Part shown: positions 26,753 through 35,592 of the stretch, piece by piece | How positions within the stretch are numbered: the first letter of the stretch is position 1 | How the letters are laid out: the number at the start of each line of letters is the position of its first letter | From: Agrococcus sp. ARC_14 | Lineage (GTDB): Bacteria > Actinomycetota > Actinomycetes > Actinomycetales > Microbacteriaceae | Length of the DNA stretch: 64,000 bases | NCBI RefSeq assembly: GCF_022436485.1 | Contig: NZ_JAKUDO010000001.1 | Location: forward strand, 1,612,001 to 1,676,000 | Direction: 5' to 3' | The notes under the pieces: model-generated | What the model was told of the DNA's origin: nothing | Databases searched by the model: none | What the model saw: the letters and a program-made list of their open reading frames with translations, nothing else | Made by a program: the position numbers and the translations under genes

Positions 26753-27073
26753 GTGCTCGATCTGCTCACTACCGCCATGTCCGCGCCGCTGATAGTGCCG
26801 ATGGACATCAACATCGACCCGAACACCGACGGCCTGCCGGGGATCAATCAGCTGCGCACCATAGTCGGCGCGGTGATGACCATCGGCCTGATCCTGTCCG
26901 TGCTGGCGCTGATCGTCTCCGCGATTGTGTGGGGTTTCGGCGCGAACTCGTCGAACCCGCACCTCGCGTCGCGGGGGAAGATCGGCGTCCTGGTCTCCTG
27001 CGGCGCGGCGGTGATCTGCGGCGCGAGCGTGACGCTCATCAACTTCTTCTGGAACGTCGGCCAACAGGTCTGA
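26753..27073 (+). CDS. DUF6112 small membrane protein (second copy)
   Basis: 106 aa from GTG 26753, preceded by AAGGAGATCCACC. A related sequence to the first copy: INQLRTIVGAVMTIGLILS and LIVSAIVWGFGANSSN align with DLRAVVGALLTFVLIV and LILSAIVWAIATAHGN. It has two membrane spans and an N-terminal extension MDINIDPNTDG. Two non-identical subunits could form a mixed pilus or channel ring (inference). Confidence 0.82.
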   Translation: MLDLLTTAMSAPLIVPMDINIDPNTDGLPGINQLRTIVGAVMTIGLILSVLALIVSAIVWGFGANSSNPHLASRGKIGVLVSCGAAVICGASVTLINFFWNVGQQV

Positions 27074-27103
27074 CCACGCCCACGTCGAGAGCTGGTGTTC
27101 GTG

Positions 27104-28459
27104 ATGGGCGTGTGCGACGTTCCCGTGATCTCCTCGGTCTGCGATGCCGTCGGCGAAGGAGCCGCCTCTCTGGTCGCGGCACCGTTCGACTGGCTCGCGC
27201 AGGCGATGGGGGCTGCCGCCGGGTGGCTGTTCGAGGCGGTCTGGTCGGTGTTCGACACCACGACACTGGTGGATGTCACCAAGCCCGGCTACCTCGCCGT
27301 CTACAATTTGCTGTTCGGCATCGCAGTCTTCGTGATGCTCATCTTCTTCTGTATCCAACTCATCACCGGGCTGATCCGCCGTGACCCGGCCGCCCTTACC
27401 CGCGCCGCACTCGGACTCGCCAAGTCGGTGCTGGGATCGTTTGTCGTCATCACGCTCACGGCGCTCCTGCTGGAGGTCGTGGATCAGCTGTGCCTCGGGA
27501 TCGTGCAGGCCGCCGGGGAGACCACCGGGTCGATGGGAGACAAGATCGCCCTCCTCGCCACCGGGCTGGTCGGGATCAACATCGCCGCCCCTGGCGTGGG
27601 AGCGATCATCACGATCTTCCTGGCCGGCCTCGCGATCGCCGCCGCCGCGATCGTGTGGCTGTCCCTCCTCGTCAGGAAGGCGCTGCTGCTGGTTACAGTC
27701 GTGTTCGCCCCGCTCGCGTTCAGCGGCGCATCGTGGGACGCGTCGCGCGGCTGGATCGGGAAGTGGGCGATGTTCGTCATTGCACTGATCTGCTCCAAGC
27801 TCGTACTAGTCGTCATGTTCCTGGTGGCAATCACCCAGGTCTCCGCACCGATCGACGCCGACCTGGCATCGATCAGCGACCCAATCGCGGGGATCGTTCT
27901 GATGGCGATGGCTGCGTTCGCGCCCTACCTGACGTACAAGTTCATCGCCTTCGTCGGGTTCGACATGTACCACGCGATCGGTTCCGAGCAAGACGCCAAG
28001 AACGCCCTCAACCGGCCCATCCCCATCCCAATTAAGCCGCAAGGCGGCGGAGACCGGAAGAAGGTGCTCGACGGGGCAAGCAGCAGCAGTGGCTCGGGCG
28101 GACCCTCCGGCAGTGAGAGCGGGACTCCACCGGCGGCGAAGGCCCTCGCACCTACATCCGCTGCGAGCGGGGGAGGGGCCGCAGCAAGCGGAGGCAGCGC
28201 AGGCGCAGCCGGTCCCGTGGCCGCGGGCGTGGTGGTCGGAGCGAGCGTAGCCAAGGGAGCCGCGACCGCCGGCCCGAAGGCCGGAACCGCACTGGGGGCC
28301 CAGGGCGAACGCGCCGCCGATGCAGCCGCGCAGACACCGCCACCGCCCGCAGCGCCACCCGCAGCACCGCCGGCGGCGGGCCCGGCCCGACGCCCGCCGA
28401 GCACCGACCTGTCACCGCCTCCACCGAACCAGCCCGCGCCACGCCCGCCGAAGGAGTAG
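27104..28459 (+). CDS. TrbL/VirB6-like polytopic channel protein
   Basis: 451 aa from ATG 27104; in-frame GTG codons at 27095 and 27101 are alternatives, and the nearest Shine-Dalgarno-like GAGAG at 27087 best fits 27101 or 27104. Six to seven membrane spans cover residues 20-300, with the VirB6/TrbL pattern VRKALLLVTVVFAPLAFSG. The C-terminal 140 residues are low-complexity Ala/Gly/Pro, ending in Pro-rich PPPPNQPAPRPPKE. It is expected to form the inner-membrane pore of the transfer system. It precedes the SCO6880-type gene by three bases. Confidence 0.82.
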   Translation: MGVCDVPVISSVCDAVGEGAASLVAAPFDWLAQAMGAAAGWLFEAVWSVFDTTTLVDVTKPGYLAVYNLLFGIAVFVMLIFFCIQLITGLIRRDPAALTRAALGLAKSVLGSFVVITLTALLLEVVDQLCLGIVQAAGETTGSMGDKIALLATGLVGINIAAPGVGAIITIFLAGLAIAAAAIVWLSLLVRKALLLVTVVFAPLAFSGASWDASRGWIGKWAMFVIALICSKLVLVVMFLVAITQVSAPIDADLASISDPIAGIVLMAMAAFAPYLTYKFIAFVGFDMYHAIGSEQDAKNALNRPIPIPIKPQGGGDRKKVLDGASSSSGSGGPSGSESGTPPAAKALAPTSAASGGGAAASGGSAGAAGPVAAGVVVGASVAKGAATAGPKAGTALGAQGERAADAAAQTPPPPAAPPAAPPAAGPARRPPSTDLSPPPPNQPAPRPPKE

Positions 28460-28462
28460 ACG

Positions 28463-29932
28463 TTGAGCAGCGCGAACAACGACCGGCAGACCGCGGGTGA
28501 GCTGGTGCCGGTGAAGTTCTCCCGGCTCACCCGCCGCGGCGTCCTCCTCGGGCTGTCGCTCACACAACTCATCACCCTCGCCATCGGCGGAGGCACACTG
28601 GTCGGAGCGCTATACGCCGGCGGAGCGATGCTGCTCGCCTACACCTCCCCAGTGTGGGTGCTCGCCGCCGCGCTGACGTGGATACCGGCCGCGGGCCGTC
28701 CGATAGTGGAGTGGCTGCCCGTGGCCGGCTGGTGGCTGTGGCGCACAACGGGTGGGCAGCTGCTTTACCGGCGCAGGATCGTTGTGCCGCGTCCGGTTGG
28801 CACGCTCGCACTGCCCGGCGACATGGCGAGACTGCGTGAGTACTCCGATCCCGACACCGGTGCCGGGATGATCCACGACCCCCACGCCGCCACCCTCACG
28901 GTGGTGTGCGGGTTCACGCACCCCGCGTTCGTGCTGCTCGATCCCGGTGAGCAGGAACGTCGTGTCACCTCCTGGGGCCGTGTCCTTGCGACGGTGTGCC
29001 GGTCCGGGCGCATCGGCACGCTGCAAGTCCTCGAACGCACCCTCCCAGACTCCGGCACCGGCCTGGCCGAATGGTGGGCCAATCACGGCACACACGACGG
29101 ATCATGGGCGGCCGACACCTACGCCGAACTCATCGACCGTGCCGGGCCCGCCGGTGAGCGTCACGCCACGACGCTCTCGCTCAGCCTCGACACGAAGGCT
29201 AGTGCTCGGCAGATCAGGACCGCAGGCGGCGGCATTCGCGGTGCCGCCGCCGTCCTGCGGCAAGAGATGAACACCCTTGTCGCGGCGCTCCGCTCGGCCG
29301 ACCTGTCACCCTCAGGATGGCTGACACCAGGACAGATCGCAGTGATGCTGCGCTCGGCCTACGATCCGGCTATCGCCGCCACCCTGGAACGCCACGGCGA
29401 ACTCGGACAGTCGCTCGCCACCGCGGGTCCGGTCGCGGTCACCGAAACCTGGGGACGGCTACGCACCGACTCCGCCCACCACGCCGTGCTCTGGATCAGC
29501 GAGTGGCCCCGCTCGCTGGTCTATCCCGGTTTCCTCTCGCCGGTGCTGCTGTCCACCGGCATCCAGCGGAGCTTCTCGCTGATCTGCACCCCGATGCGCT
29601 CCGACCAAGCCGCCCGCGACATCCGCAAGAAGAAGGTCGAGCACATCTCCGACCAAGCCCAGCGAGCGAAGATCGGTCAGATCGAAGACGCCTCCCTAAC
29701 CGCCGAATACCACGACGTCCTCCAGCAAGAAGCCGACCTGACCGCCGGCCACGGCATCCTGCGCTACACCGGACTCATCAGCGTGTCCGCGCCCACCGTG
29801 GAGGAACTCGACGCCGCCGTCGCCGCAATCGAGCAGGCCGCGATCCAGGCATCATGCGAAACCCGACTGCTCGTCGGGCAGCAAGCCGCTGCATTCTCTG
29901 CGGCTGCGCTTCCGCTCTGCCGCCCAGTGTGA
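28463..29932 (+). CDS. SCO6880-family type IV secretion-like membrane protein
   Basis: 489 aa with a TTG start at 28463 preceded by GGAG. Two N-terminal membrane spans (about 30-80, VLLGLSLTQLITLAIGGG and VWVLAAALTWIP) are followed by a large cytoplasmic domain. The C-terminus QQAAAFSAAALPLCRPV is like that of the SCO6880 family. The build combines a PrgI/VirB3-like membrane part with a VirB4-like N-terminal region, the ATPase itself being the separate gene at 31705. Full length, not disrupted by the opposite-strand cargo gene that begins four bases after its stop. Confidence 0.82.
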   Translation: MSSANNDRQTAGELVPVKFSRLTRRGVLLGLSLTQLITLAIGGGTLVGALYAGGAMLLAYTSPVWVLAAALTWIPAAGRPIVEWLPVAGWWLWRTTGGQLLYRRRIVVPRPVGTLALPGDMARLREYSDPDTGAGMIHDPHAATLTVVCGFTHPAFVLLDPGEQERRVTSWGRVLATVCRSGRIGTLQVLERTLPDSGTGLAEWWANHGTHDGSWAADTYAELIDRAGPAGERHATTLSLSLDTKASARQIRTAGGGIRGAAAVLRQEMNTLVAALRSADLSPSGWLTPGQIAVMLRSAYDPAIAATLERHGELGQSLATAGPVAVTETWGRLRTDSAHHAVLWISEWPRSLVYPGFLSPVLLSTGIQRSFSLICTPMRSDQAARDIRKKKVEHISDQAQRAKIGQIEDASLTAEYHDVLQQEADLTAGHGILRYTGLISVSAPTVEELDAAVAAIEQAAIQASCETRLLVGQQAAAFSAAALPLCRPV

Positions 29933-29935
29933 CTA

Positions 29936-30793
29936 TCAGCCGACGTGGTAGTCCTGCTCTTTCGGCTCCCCATTCTCGATCCAGCGAATGCGGAGGATGT
30001 CAGGGTCGCCTCCACCCATGTGGTGAAAGACGTTGAGGCGGCGAGTCTGGCCGGCATGGATGACCGTGGGTGCATCGGCACCAGCCAGCATCATGCTGGA
30101 GTTGTCACCTGCCGATTCGAAGACGACATCCGTCGCGTCTTCGTCTCCCGCGTTGGTGATCTCGATCCAGTGGCGGTTCGAGTAGCAAGGCTTGCCCTTG
30201 TTGTCGAAGCTCTTGACTTCGCGCTCTTGCTGCGGCTGAGCTGAGAACCTCACTCCGCGAGGGGGTGACGACAAGACGGGCACCCCCAAGTCGAGTTGCG
30301 CGATGTCATACTCAATCGCCTTCCATACTTCGTGACCGAGCTGGGCAGTCGTGGCAAACTCACCGAGCAGCCCGCGTTGGCTGATCTCAGCGCGAAAATT
30401 TCGAAGCCCATCCAGCTGACGTGTGTCGACATCGTTCGGAAGCGCCGCTGTAGAAAAGTAGAGGTGAACCGGCTTCCCGCTGTCCACCGCGCGCGCAATC
30501 TCCTCGACGGTGCCCGACACCGCGTCTGGCGTCGGGGACCCAAGACGGCTACCGAACAGCGCAAAGACGATGTCGGACTCATCAACTCCCTGTGAGTTGA
30601 TGAGTGACTGCGGGTGCCCACCGAGCACCGGTACGGACGACGTCTCCCATCGCCAAGGAAGCAGCACCACTTGCTTGTTCTTGGCGTTCGCATTGTTCCA
30701 GTCGTTGATGGCCGCCTCTACGGCATCGCGGGCGTCGGGGATGTCCGATGGAGAGGCGATCATGACGCGCAGCACGGAGGCGGTGAAACCCAT
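29936..30793 (-). CDS. DUF4062/TIR-like protein with beta-rich C-terminal domain, probable defence cargo
   Basis: 285 aa from ATG 30793. Residues 8-100 match DUF4062, a TIR-related fold: VMIASPSD at 10-17, a strand VVLLPWRWE, then SDIVFALFGSRLGSP and SGTVEEIARA with Glu97/98 in the place of the TIR catalytic Glu. Residues 110-180 are helical. Residues 185-285 are beta-rich, with WIEITNAGDEDATDVVFE and the HMGGGDPDILRIRWIENGE tail suggesting an immunoglobulin-like ligand or target-binding domain. A TACCCT hexamer six bases before the ATG points to a leaderless promoter. Probably a stand-alone anti-phage sensor-effector (inference). Confidence 0.75.
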   Translation of the reverse strand: MGFTASVLRVMIASPSDIPDARDAVEAAINDWNNANAKNKQVVLLPWRWETSSVPVLGGHPQSLINSQGVDESDIVFALFGSRLGSPTPDAVSGTVEEIARAVDSGKPVHLYFSTAALPNDVDTRQLDGLRNFRAEISQRGLLGEFATTAQLGHEVWKAIEYDIAQLDLGVPVLSSPPRGVRFSAQPQQEREVKSFDNKGKPCYSNRHWIEITNAGDEDATDVVFESAGDNSSMMLAGADAPTVIHAGQTRRLNVFHHMGGGDPDILRIRWIENGEPKEQDYHVG

Positions 30794-30833
30794 GCCTTAA
30801 GGGTATGGGGGAGCACTGACATAGGGCCTGGGG

Positions 30834-30846
30834 GCGCACCTGCCTG
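30834..30846 (+). promoter_or_regulatory. recurrent junction motif, copy D (GCGCACCTGCCTG)
   Basis: Lies 32 bases upstream of the ATG at 30878 and 41 bases behind the start of the DUF4062 cargo gene. ACCTgCC can pair with the GGAGGT of the ribosome site of the downstream gene. Confidence 0.6.
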
Positions 30847-30877
30847 GTGATTCAGTTGCTCGCTCCCGGAGGTCGCT

Positions 30878-31708
30878 ATGCCTACGTTCTTCGATCCGAC
30901 CGCCGACGCCGCTGAGGCGTCCGAAGCGCTGCGCGGGCTGGCTCACGCGAGCCGGGGCTTCGATCAACCCGCTCAGATGTACGGGGTGATCGGTGATCTG
31001 TCCTCTGGTCTGCGCTCGTTGCGGCAGGTGCTCGACCAACTCGCCGGTGTTCACTCCCGCAAAGTCGCCCACGCGTTCAATGATGATGGCGACCACCAGG
31101 CAGGAGTTCGGGACGCGCTTGCCGCCGCGGAGGAGTTGCATCAGGCCGCGAACCTCGTCGACCGGGCTTACGACAGGCTCGCGGAAGGGTTCATCGCGGC
31201 CGGGCGAATCGCCTGGCACACCAGCCCTGCCCTCGAGGATGCCGCGCAGTCGCGGTGGGTCAGCGTGGTCTTCCTCCAGGGCGATGAGGCTGACCGACCG
31301 TTGCGCATCCTTGGCGAGCTGGGACACGTCGATGCAGTGGACTATCTCGCGCAGTGGGATTACGGAGACGAGACCACGCAGGCCGCATTGGAGAACGGGT
31401 ACATCTACAACGTGCCCGGCGAGGGCGCCAACGATCGAGTTGTGACGTCCGGCGAGTACGCGCTGGTCGTCAATCCGCACATCGGCTACGTCTCGCTCCT
31501 GCGCCGCTACACCGAGCCCGTCTTCGAGCCGCAGGAACCTGAGCCAGCCGCGCCGTCGCCGACGCAGGGTGGCCCGGAGCTGCTGGTGTCGTACTCGTCG
31601 CCGGGCGCTCCGAAGCAGACCGACATGCCGGCGTCGAAGCCGGATGGGTCGTGGTTCGAGCCGGCCAAGATCACGGCGGTCAAGCAGGCGCGGGGGCTGG
31701 GACTGTGA
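30878..31708 (+). CDS. transfer-region protein of unknown function
   Basis: 276 aa, ATG with CCGGAGGT upstream. Mostly helical in the first 110 residues (SEALRGLAHASRGFDQPAQMYGVIGDL, SLRQVLDQLAG, AAEELHQAANLVDRAYDRL), like a four-helix bundle. A mixed alpha/beta section with YNVPGEGANDRVVTSGEYALVVN and a disordered C-terminus follow. The start reads FFDPTADAAEASEALRGLAHA. No family recognised. It overlaps the ATPase gene by 4 bases and so belongs to the transfer machinery. Confidence 0.72.
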   Translation: MPTFFDPTADAAEASEALRGLAHASRGFDQPAQMYGVIGDLSSGLRSLRQVLDQLAGVHSRKVAHAFNDDGDHQAGVRDALAAAEELHQAANLVDRAYDRLAEGFIAAGRIAWHTSPALEDAAQSRWVSVVFLQGDEADRPLRILGELGHVDAVDYLAQWDYGDETTQAALENGYIYNVPGEGANDRVVTSGEYALVVNPHIGYVSLLRRYTEPVFEPQEPEPAAPSPTQGGPELLVSYSSPGAPKQTDMPASKPDGSWFEPAKITAVKQARGLGL

Positions 31709-33189
31709 CCCAGGATCGGGAGCGGCTGCACACCGCCGTCCTTCTGGCACCGTCGAACGAGCGGCGAAAGCTCCGCAAGCAGCGCCGAAAGGCGGAAGCG
31801 CGACTGCACGCCGAGCAACGCAAGGCCGAACTCGATACCGCCAAAGCCAAGGCTGAGCGGGAGCGTGCCGAGCGACGGGCGACGGTCTACCTACCGAAGG
31901 CAGGCGAGTCCGGGCCGGCCCAGCTGCGGACACCAGGCAGGTTCCGCCTGACCCGGCATCAGGACACGTCCGCGACGCTGGCGGGCGCGTACCCCTTCGT
32001 CGCCGAGGGTGGTCTCGGAGCCGACGGTGTCTTCGTTGGCCAGGACCTCTACTCGGGCGGCAGTTTCGTCTACGACCCGTGGGTGCTCTACGCGCGCGGA
32101 GTCATCACGGCCCCGAACGTGGTGCTGGCCGGGATCGTTGGTTCCGGAAAGTCCAGCCTCGCCAAGTCCCTCTACACCCGCTCGCTGCCCTTCGGGCGGC
32201 GCGTGTACGTGCCCGGCGATCCCAAGGGGGAGCACACCGCAGTCGCCAACGCTGTCGGTGGCCGGGCCATCGTGCTTGGTCACGGCCTGAACACCCGCCT
32301 GAACCCGCTCGATGAAGGTCATCGGCCCGCTGGTCTCTCGGGCGAGCAATGGGCCTCCACGGTTGCTGCCCGTCGCCGTGACCTGATCGGTGCGCTGGCA
32401 GAGACGGTGCTGGGGCGGGGCTTGTCGCCGTTGGAGCACACCGCGATCGACATTGCCCTGGCCCAGACTGTGCGGGAGAACGACGTGCCGATCCTGCCGA
32501 TGGTCGTCGATCACGTCCTGACCCCCAGCTCCGATGCTGACGGCAGGCTGGCCGAGGACGGTCGTCTCGTTGGCCATGCGCTGCGTCGACTGGTCGCGGG
32601 TGACCTGGCGGGACTGTTCGACGGCCCCTCGACGGTTGCGTTCGACCCCAGCCTGCCGATGATCACACTCGACTTGTCTCGTGTCACGGAGAACTCGACC
32701 CTCATCAGCGTTCTGATGACGTGCTCGTCGGCGTGGATGGAGTCCGCGCTGCTCGACCCGAACGGCGGGCAGCGGTGGGTGATCTACGACGAGGCGTGGC
32801 AGCTGATGTCCCATCCGGCGCTGTTGCGCCGGATGGACGCTCACTGGCGACTCGCTCGTCACTACGGGATTGCGAACATGCTGATCTTCCACAAGCTCAC
32901 CGACCTGGACAACGTAGGCGATCAAGGCTCCGCCATGCGCTCGCTGGCGAACTCGCTGCTGGCAAATGCGGAGACGCGGATCGTGTATCGGCAAGAGTCC
33001 GACCAGCTCGGGCCGACCGCGACCGCGCTGGGCCTGACTGGCACCGAAAAGCACCTTCTGCCGAACCTCGGGGTCGGGCAGGGCTTGTGGCGTATCAAGG
33101 CCAGGAGCTTCGTTTGCCAGCACCAACTCCACCCGGCCGAACTCGCGTTGTTCGACACCAGCAGTCGCGCGGCTGGAGGTCACCGATGA
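31705..33189 (+). CDS. VirB4-like conjugation ATPase
   Basis: 494 aa from GTG 31705, overlapping the previous stop by 4 bases. After a charged coiled-coil N-terminus (residues 20-60, repeating KAEARLHAEQRKAEL) lies the ATPase: Walker A GIVGSGKS at 143-150, VYVPGDPKGEHT at 167-178, and Walker B RWVIYDEAW with Asp362-Glu363. It powers assembly or substrate transport in the transfer channel. The N-terminal part of canonical VirB4 is missing and is probably supplied by the SCO6880-type protein. Confidence 0.88.
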   Translation: MTQDRERLHTAVLLAPSNERRKLRKQRRKAEARLHAEQRKAELDTAKAKAERERAERRATVYLPKAGESGPAQLRTPGRFRLTRHQDTSATLAGAYPFVAEGGLGADGVFVGQDLYSGGSFVYDPWVLYARGVITAPNVVLAGIVGSGKSSLAKSLYTRSLPFGRRVYVPGDPKGEHTAVANAVGGRAIVLGHGLNTRLNPLDEGHRPAGLSGEQWASTVAARRRDLIGALAETVLGRGLSPLEHTAIDIALAQTVRENDVPILPMVVDHVLTPSSDADGRLAEDGRLVGHALRRLVAGDLAGLFDGPSTVAFDPSLPMITLDLSRVTENSTLISVLMTCSSAWMESALLDPNGGQRWVIYDEAWQLMSHPALLRRMDAHWRLARHYGIANMLIFHKLTDLDNVGDQGSAMRSLANSLLANAETRIVYRQESDQLGPTATALGLTGTEKHLLPNLGVGQGLWRIKARSFVCQHQLHPAELALFDTSSRAAGGHR

Positions 33190-33737
33190 ACCTCCCAAGC
33201 ATGCACCGCTTCAGTCCGGACGACGAAGGGGTCGAGGCGGCGGTCGAGTTGCTGCATGTCCTCGTCACCGTCGCCGAGGACGGAACACTCACCGCAACGG
33301 TCGATGGAACACCGTTTCCGTCACCGGCCGCGACCGCCTGGACGCGCGCGACGTTCGGCCCGCTCATGGACGCCATCACGAGGGACCGCACAGTCGCGGT
33401 CCGAGTGGAGGTGCGCGAGCCTGACGGGACCGTGTTCACCGACATCATCCGCGCCCGCCAGCCCCAACGCGCCGCAGCCCCACCTGACGCGTCGACATCG
33501 GAGACGCGCCGGACTGGCCATGCGCGCGGTGTGCCGCGCTTGATGGAGGTCACCGCGCGCGGATTCATCCCTGGCGAGAATGTCGCAGTCGCGACGATCG
33601 TCTGCCACACCAACGCCACCGAAAGCGGAGAAGCCCGCGCGCTCATCGACCTCGACACTCTCCCCGACGGTTCGGGGCAGGAAGCCATCCTGCTTGGCCG
33701 TATCTCAGGAACGCTCGCGGTGCGGCGGATGACATGA
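33186..33737 (+). CDS. transfer-region protein of unknown function
   Basis: 183 aa; the ATG overlaps the ATPase stop by 4 bases and its stop overlaps the coupling-protein start by 4 bases. The N-terminal half (30-95) is beta-rich with LHVLVTVAEDGTLTATVDGTPF; the C-terminal half (115-180) has MEVTARGFIPGENVAVATIVCHTNA and GQEAILLGRISGTLAVRR, also beta-rich. The tight position between the ATPase and the coupling protein suggests it bridges them (inference). No family recognised. Confidence 0.72.
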   Translation: MNLPSMHRFSPDDEGVEAAVELLHVLVTVAEDGTLTATVDGTPFPSPAATAWTRATFGPLMDAITRDRTVAVRVEVREPDGTVFTDIIRARQPQRAAAPPDASTSETRRTGHARGVPRLMEVTARGFIPGENVAVATIVCHTNATESGEARALIDLDTLPDGSGQEAILLGRISGTLAVRRMT

Positions 33738-35509
33738 ACGAGCGGCAGACCGGGAGCATGGGCGACGAACTGACCAACGCCGCCCTCTTCGGTCTGGTCG
33801 GCATGTTGGGCATCGCTCTCGTCCTCCGTGCCGCTGGCAGCGTCACCGCGTTCCTGACCGCTGCGCCGCAGCCCGATGCCGGCCCGGCCGCGGGCCTCGC
33901 CGTCCTGTTCAACCCCGCCGATCCCGCCTCCGCGCTCGGGACCGACGGGCTCAACCCAGTCGCATACTGGCTGGTCAGCGTGGGACTGCTCGGCGGACTC
34001 GCCGTCGGGATCGTGTGGGTCTGGCGCATGCTGCGTAATCACACGCGGAAGACCGAGACCGATCCGCATCGACTTGCCGGCGTCGCGACCAACCATGAGG
34101 TCAAGGTCGCGGCGTCAGCGAAGGCGCTGCTGCGGCGCGCCCCAACGCTGCGACCGTCACTCGAATCACCGACACCGCAGGACGTCGGCTACCTGCTGGG
34201 GTCAAGCCGCGGCACCAAGGTGTGGGCATCGGTAGAGGACTCGATCCTGCTGATCGGCCCGCCCCGCTCCGGCAAAGGCCTGCACGTCGTCATCAACGCG
34301 ATCCTCGACGCCCCCGGTGCCGTCGTCACCACCAGCACCCGGCCGGACAACCTCACCGCCACCCTGAAAGCCCGGCAACGGCGAGGCGGGCCGGTCGCCG
34401 TTTTCGACCCCCAACGCCTGGCCGAGCGCATACCCGCCGGACTGCGGTGGTCACCGATACGTGGATGCCACGATCCGCTGACCGCGATGATCCGCGCCAA
34501 CGGGTTCGCCGCAGCCACCGGCCTAAGCGCTGGAGGTGTCGAGTCCGGCGGATTCTGGGAAGGCAAGACCCGCACCGCACTCCAGAGCTTGCTGCACGCC
34601 GCTGCACTCGACGGCAGGGCACCGGCCGAGCTGTTCAGGTGGACCCTCGACCCCAGTGCCGCGTCGGAGGCTGTCGCGATCCTCGCCTCACATCCGAACG
34701 CAGCGCTGGGCTGGGACGACTCCCTGGGCGCGATGATTGACGCCGACCCCAAGACCCGCGACAGCATCTGGCAGGGCGTCTCCCTCGCACTCGCGGCGCT
34801 GGCCGACCCCCGCGTGCTCGATGCGGTCACGCCCGCCCCAGATGAGCACTTCGATCCCGAAACCTTCCTCACCGAGGAGGGCACCCTCCACCTCCTCGCC
34901 ACGGGGGCCGGAGCGGGTGCCTCCGCCGCGCTGGTCGCGGCGTTCGTCGAAGACCTCATTGAGACCGCCCGCAGCCTGGCCGCCCGCTCACCCGGAGCGC
35001 GGCTCGACCCGCCTCTGCTGCTCGCGCTCGACGAGATCGGCAACCTCGCGCCGCTGCCGTCCCTTCCGACGCTTATGGCCGAAGGTGGCGGCACCGGGAT
35101 CACGACACTGCCCGTCTTGCAGTCGCTCGCTCAGGCTCGTGACCGGTGGAGCGAACATCAAGCAGGTGCGATCTGGGATGCCAGCATCGTGAAGATCATC
35201 CTTGGGGGCGCGTCCAACAGTCGCGACCTTCAAGACCTCGCCACTCTGATCGGTGAGCGCGACGAGTACACCGACAGTGTGACTCTCGGCGACCGCGGCA
35301 CCCGCTCCAACCAGCGCTCTATCCGCCGCATCCCGATCCTGCCGCCAGACCGCATCCGCAGGCTGCCGTTCGGCACCGGCATCACCTTGCTGCGCTCCGC
35401 ACCGCCCATCGTCACCGACCTGCGCGCCTGGCCGACCCGGCCTGACGCCGCACAGCTCCGAAGGGATCGAGACGAACTCGAAGCACTCCTGCGCAATCCG
35501 ACTCCCTGA
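33734..35509 (+). CDS. type IV coupling protein (VirD4/TraG family)
   Basis: 591 aa. Two membrane spans (residues 14-45 and 77-100) precede the motor domain. Walker A is GPPRSGKG at 175-182 and Walker B LLLALDEIGNLAPLPSLP near 428-445, both in the VirD4/TraG pattern, with VLQSLAQARDRW and KIILGGASNSRDLQDLATLIG following. It brings the DNA-protein substrate to the channel. The gene ends the tightly overlapping block that starts at 30878; a gap with motif copy E follows. Confidence 0.92.
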   Translation: MNERQTGSMGDELTNAALFGLVGMLGIALVLRAAGSVTAFLTAAPQPDAGPAAGLAVLFNPADPASALGTDGLNPVAYWLVSVGLLGGLAVGIVWVWRMLRNHTRKTETDPHRLAGVATNHEVKVAASAKALLRRAPTLRPSLESPTPQDVGYLLGSSRGTKVWASVEDSILLIGPPRSGKGLHVVINAILDAPGAVVTTSTRPDNLTATLKARQRRGGPVAVFDPQRLAERIPAGLRWSPIRGCHDPLTAMIRANGFAAATGLSAGGVESGGFWEGKTRTALQSLLHAAALDGRAPAELFRWTLDPSAASEAVAILASHPNAALGWDDSLGAMIDADPKTRDSIWQGVSLALAALADPRVLDAVTPAPDEHFDPETFLTEEGTLHLLATGAGAGASAALVAAFVEDLIETARSLAARSPGARLDPPLLLALDEIGNLAPLPSLPTLMAEGGGTGITTLPVLQSLAQARDRWSEHQAGAIWDASIVKIILGGASNSRDLQDLATLIGERDEYTDSVTLGDRGTRSNQRSIRRIPILPPDRIRRLPFGTGITLLRSAPPIVTDLRAWPTRPDAAQLRRDRDELEALLRNPTP

Positions 35510-35530
35510 GGACGGCGCCGGGGTGCCGGA

Positions 35531-35543
35531 GCGCACCTGCCTG
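35531..35543 (+). promoter_or_regulatory. recurrent junction motif, copy E (GCGCACCTGCCTG)
   Basis: Fifty bases upstream of the SSB start codon. CCTgCCTGA is fully complementary, with one bulged G, to TCAGGAGG, the ribosome site of the SSB gene, so a stem that hides the site can form. Confidence 0.62.
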
Positions 35544-35592
35544 ACACAGCGACCACATTCAGCTGGTCGTCGGAGATCAGGAGGAAGACATT

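Noticed and set aside
25724..27358. 544-codon minus-strand frame extending the HEPN gene upstream
   Set aside because: Its first 256 codons run antisense through the second DUF6112 gene and part of the TrbL gene and have His/Asp/Arg-rich shadow composition.
28463..30793. DUF4062 gene as a disruption of the SCO6880-type gene
   Set aside because: The SCO6880-type protein keeps its normal C-terminus and stop; the two genes are convergent with three bases between stops.
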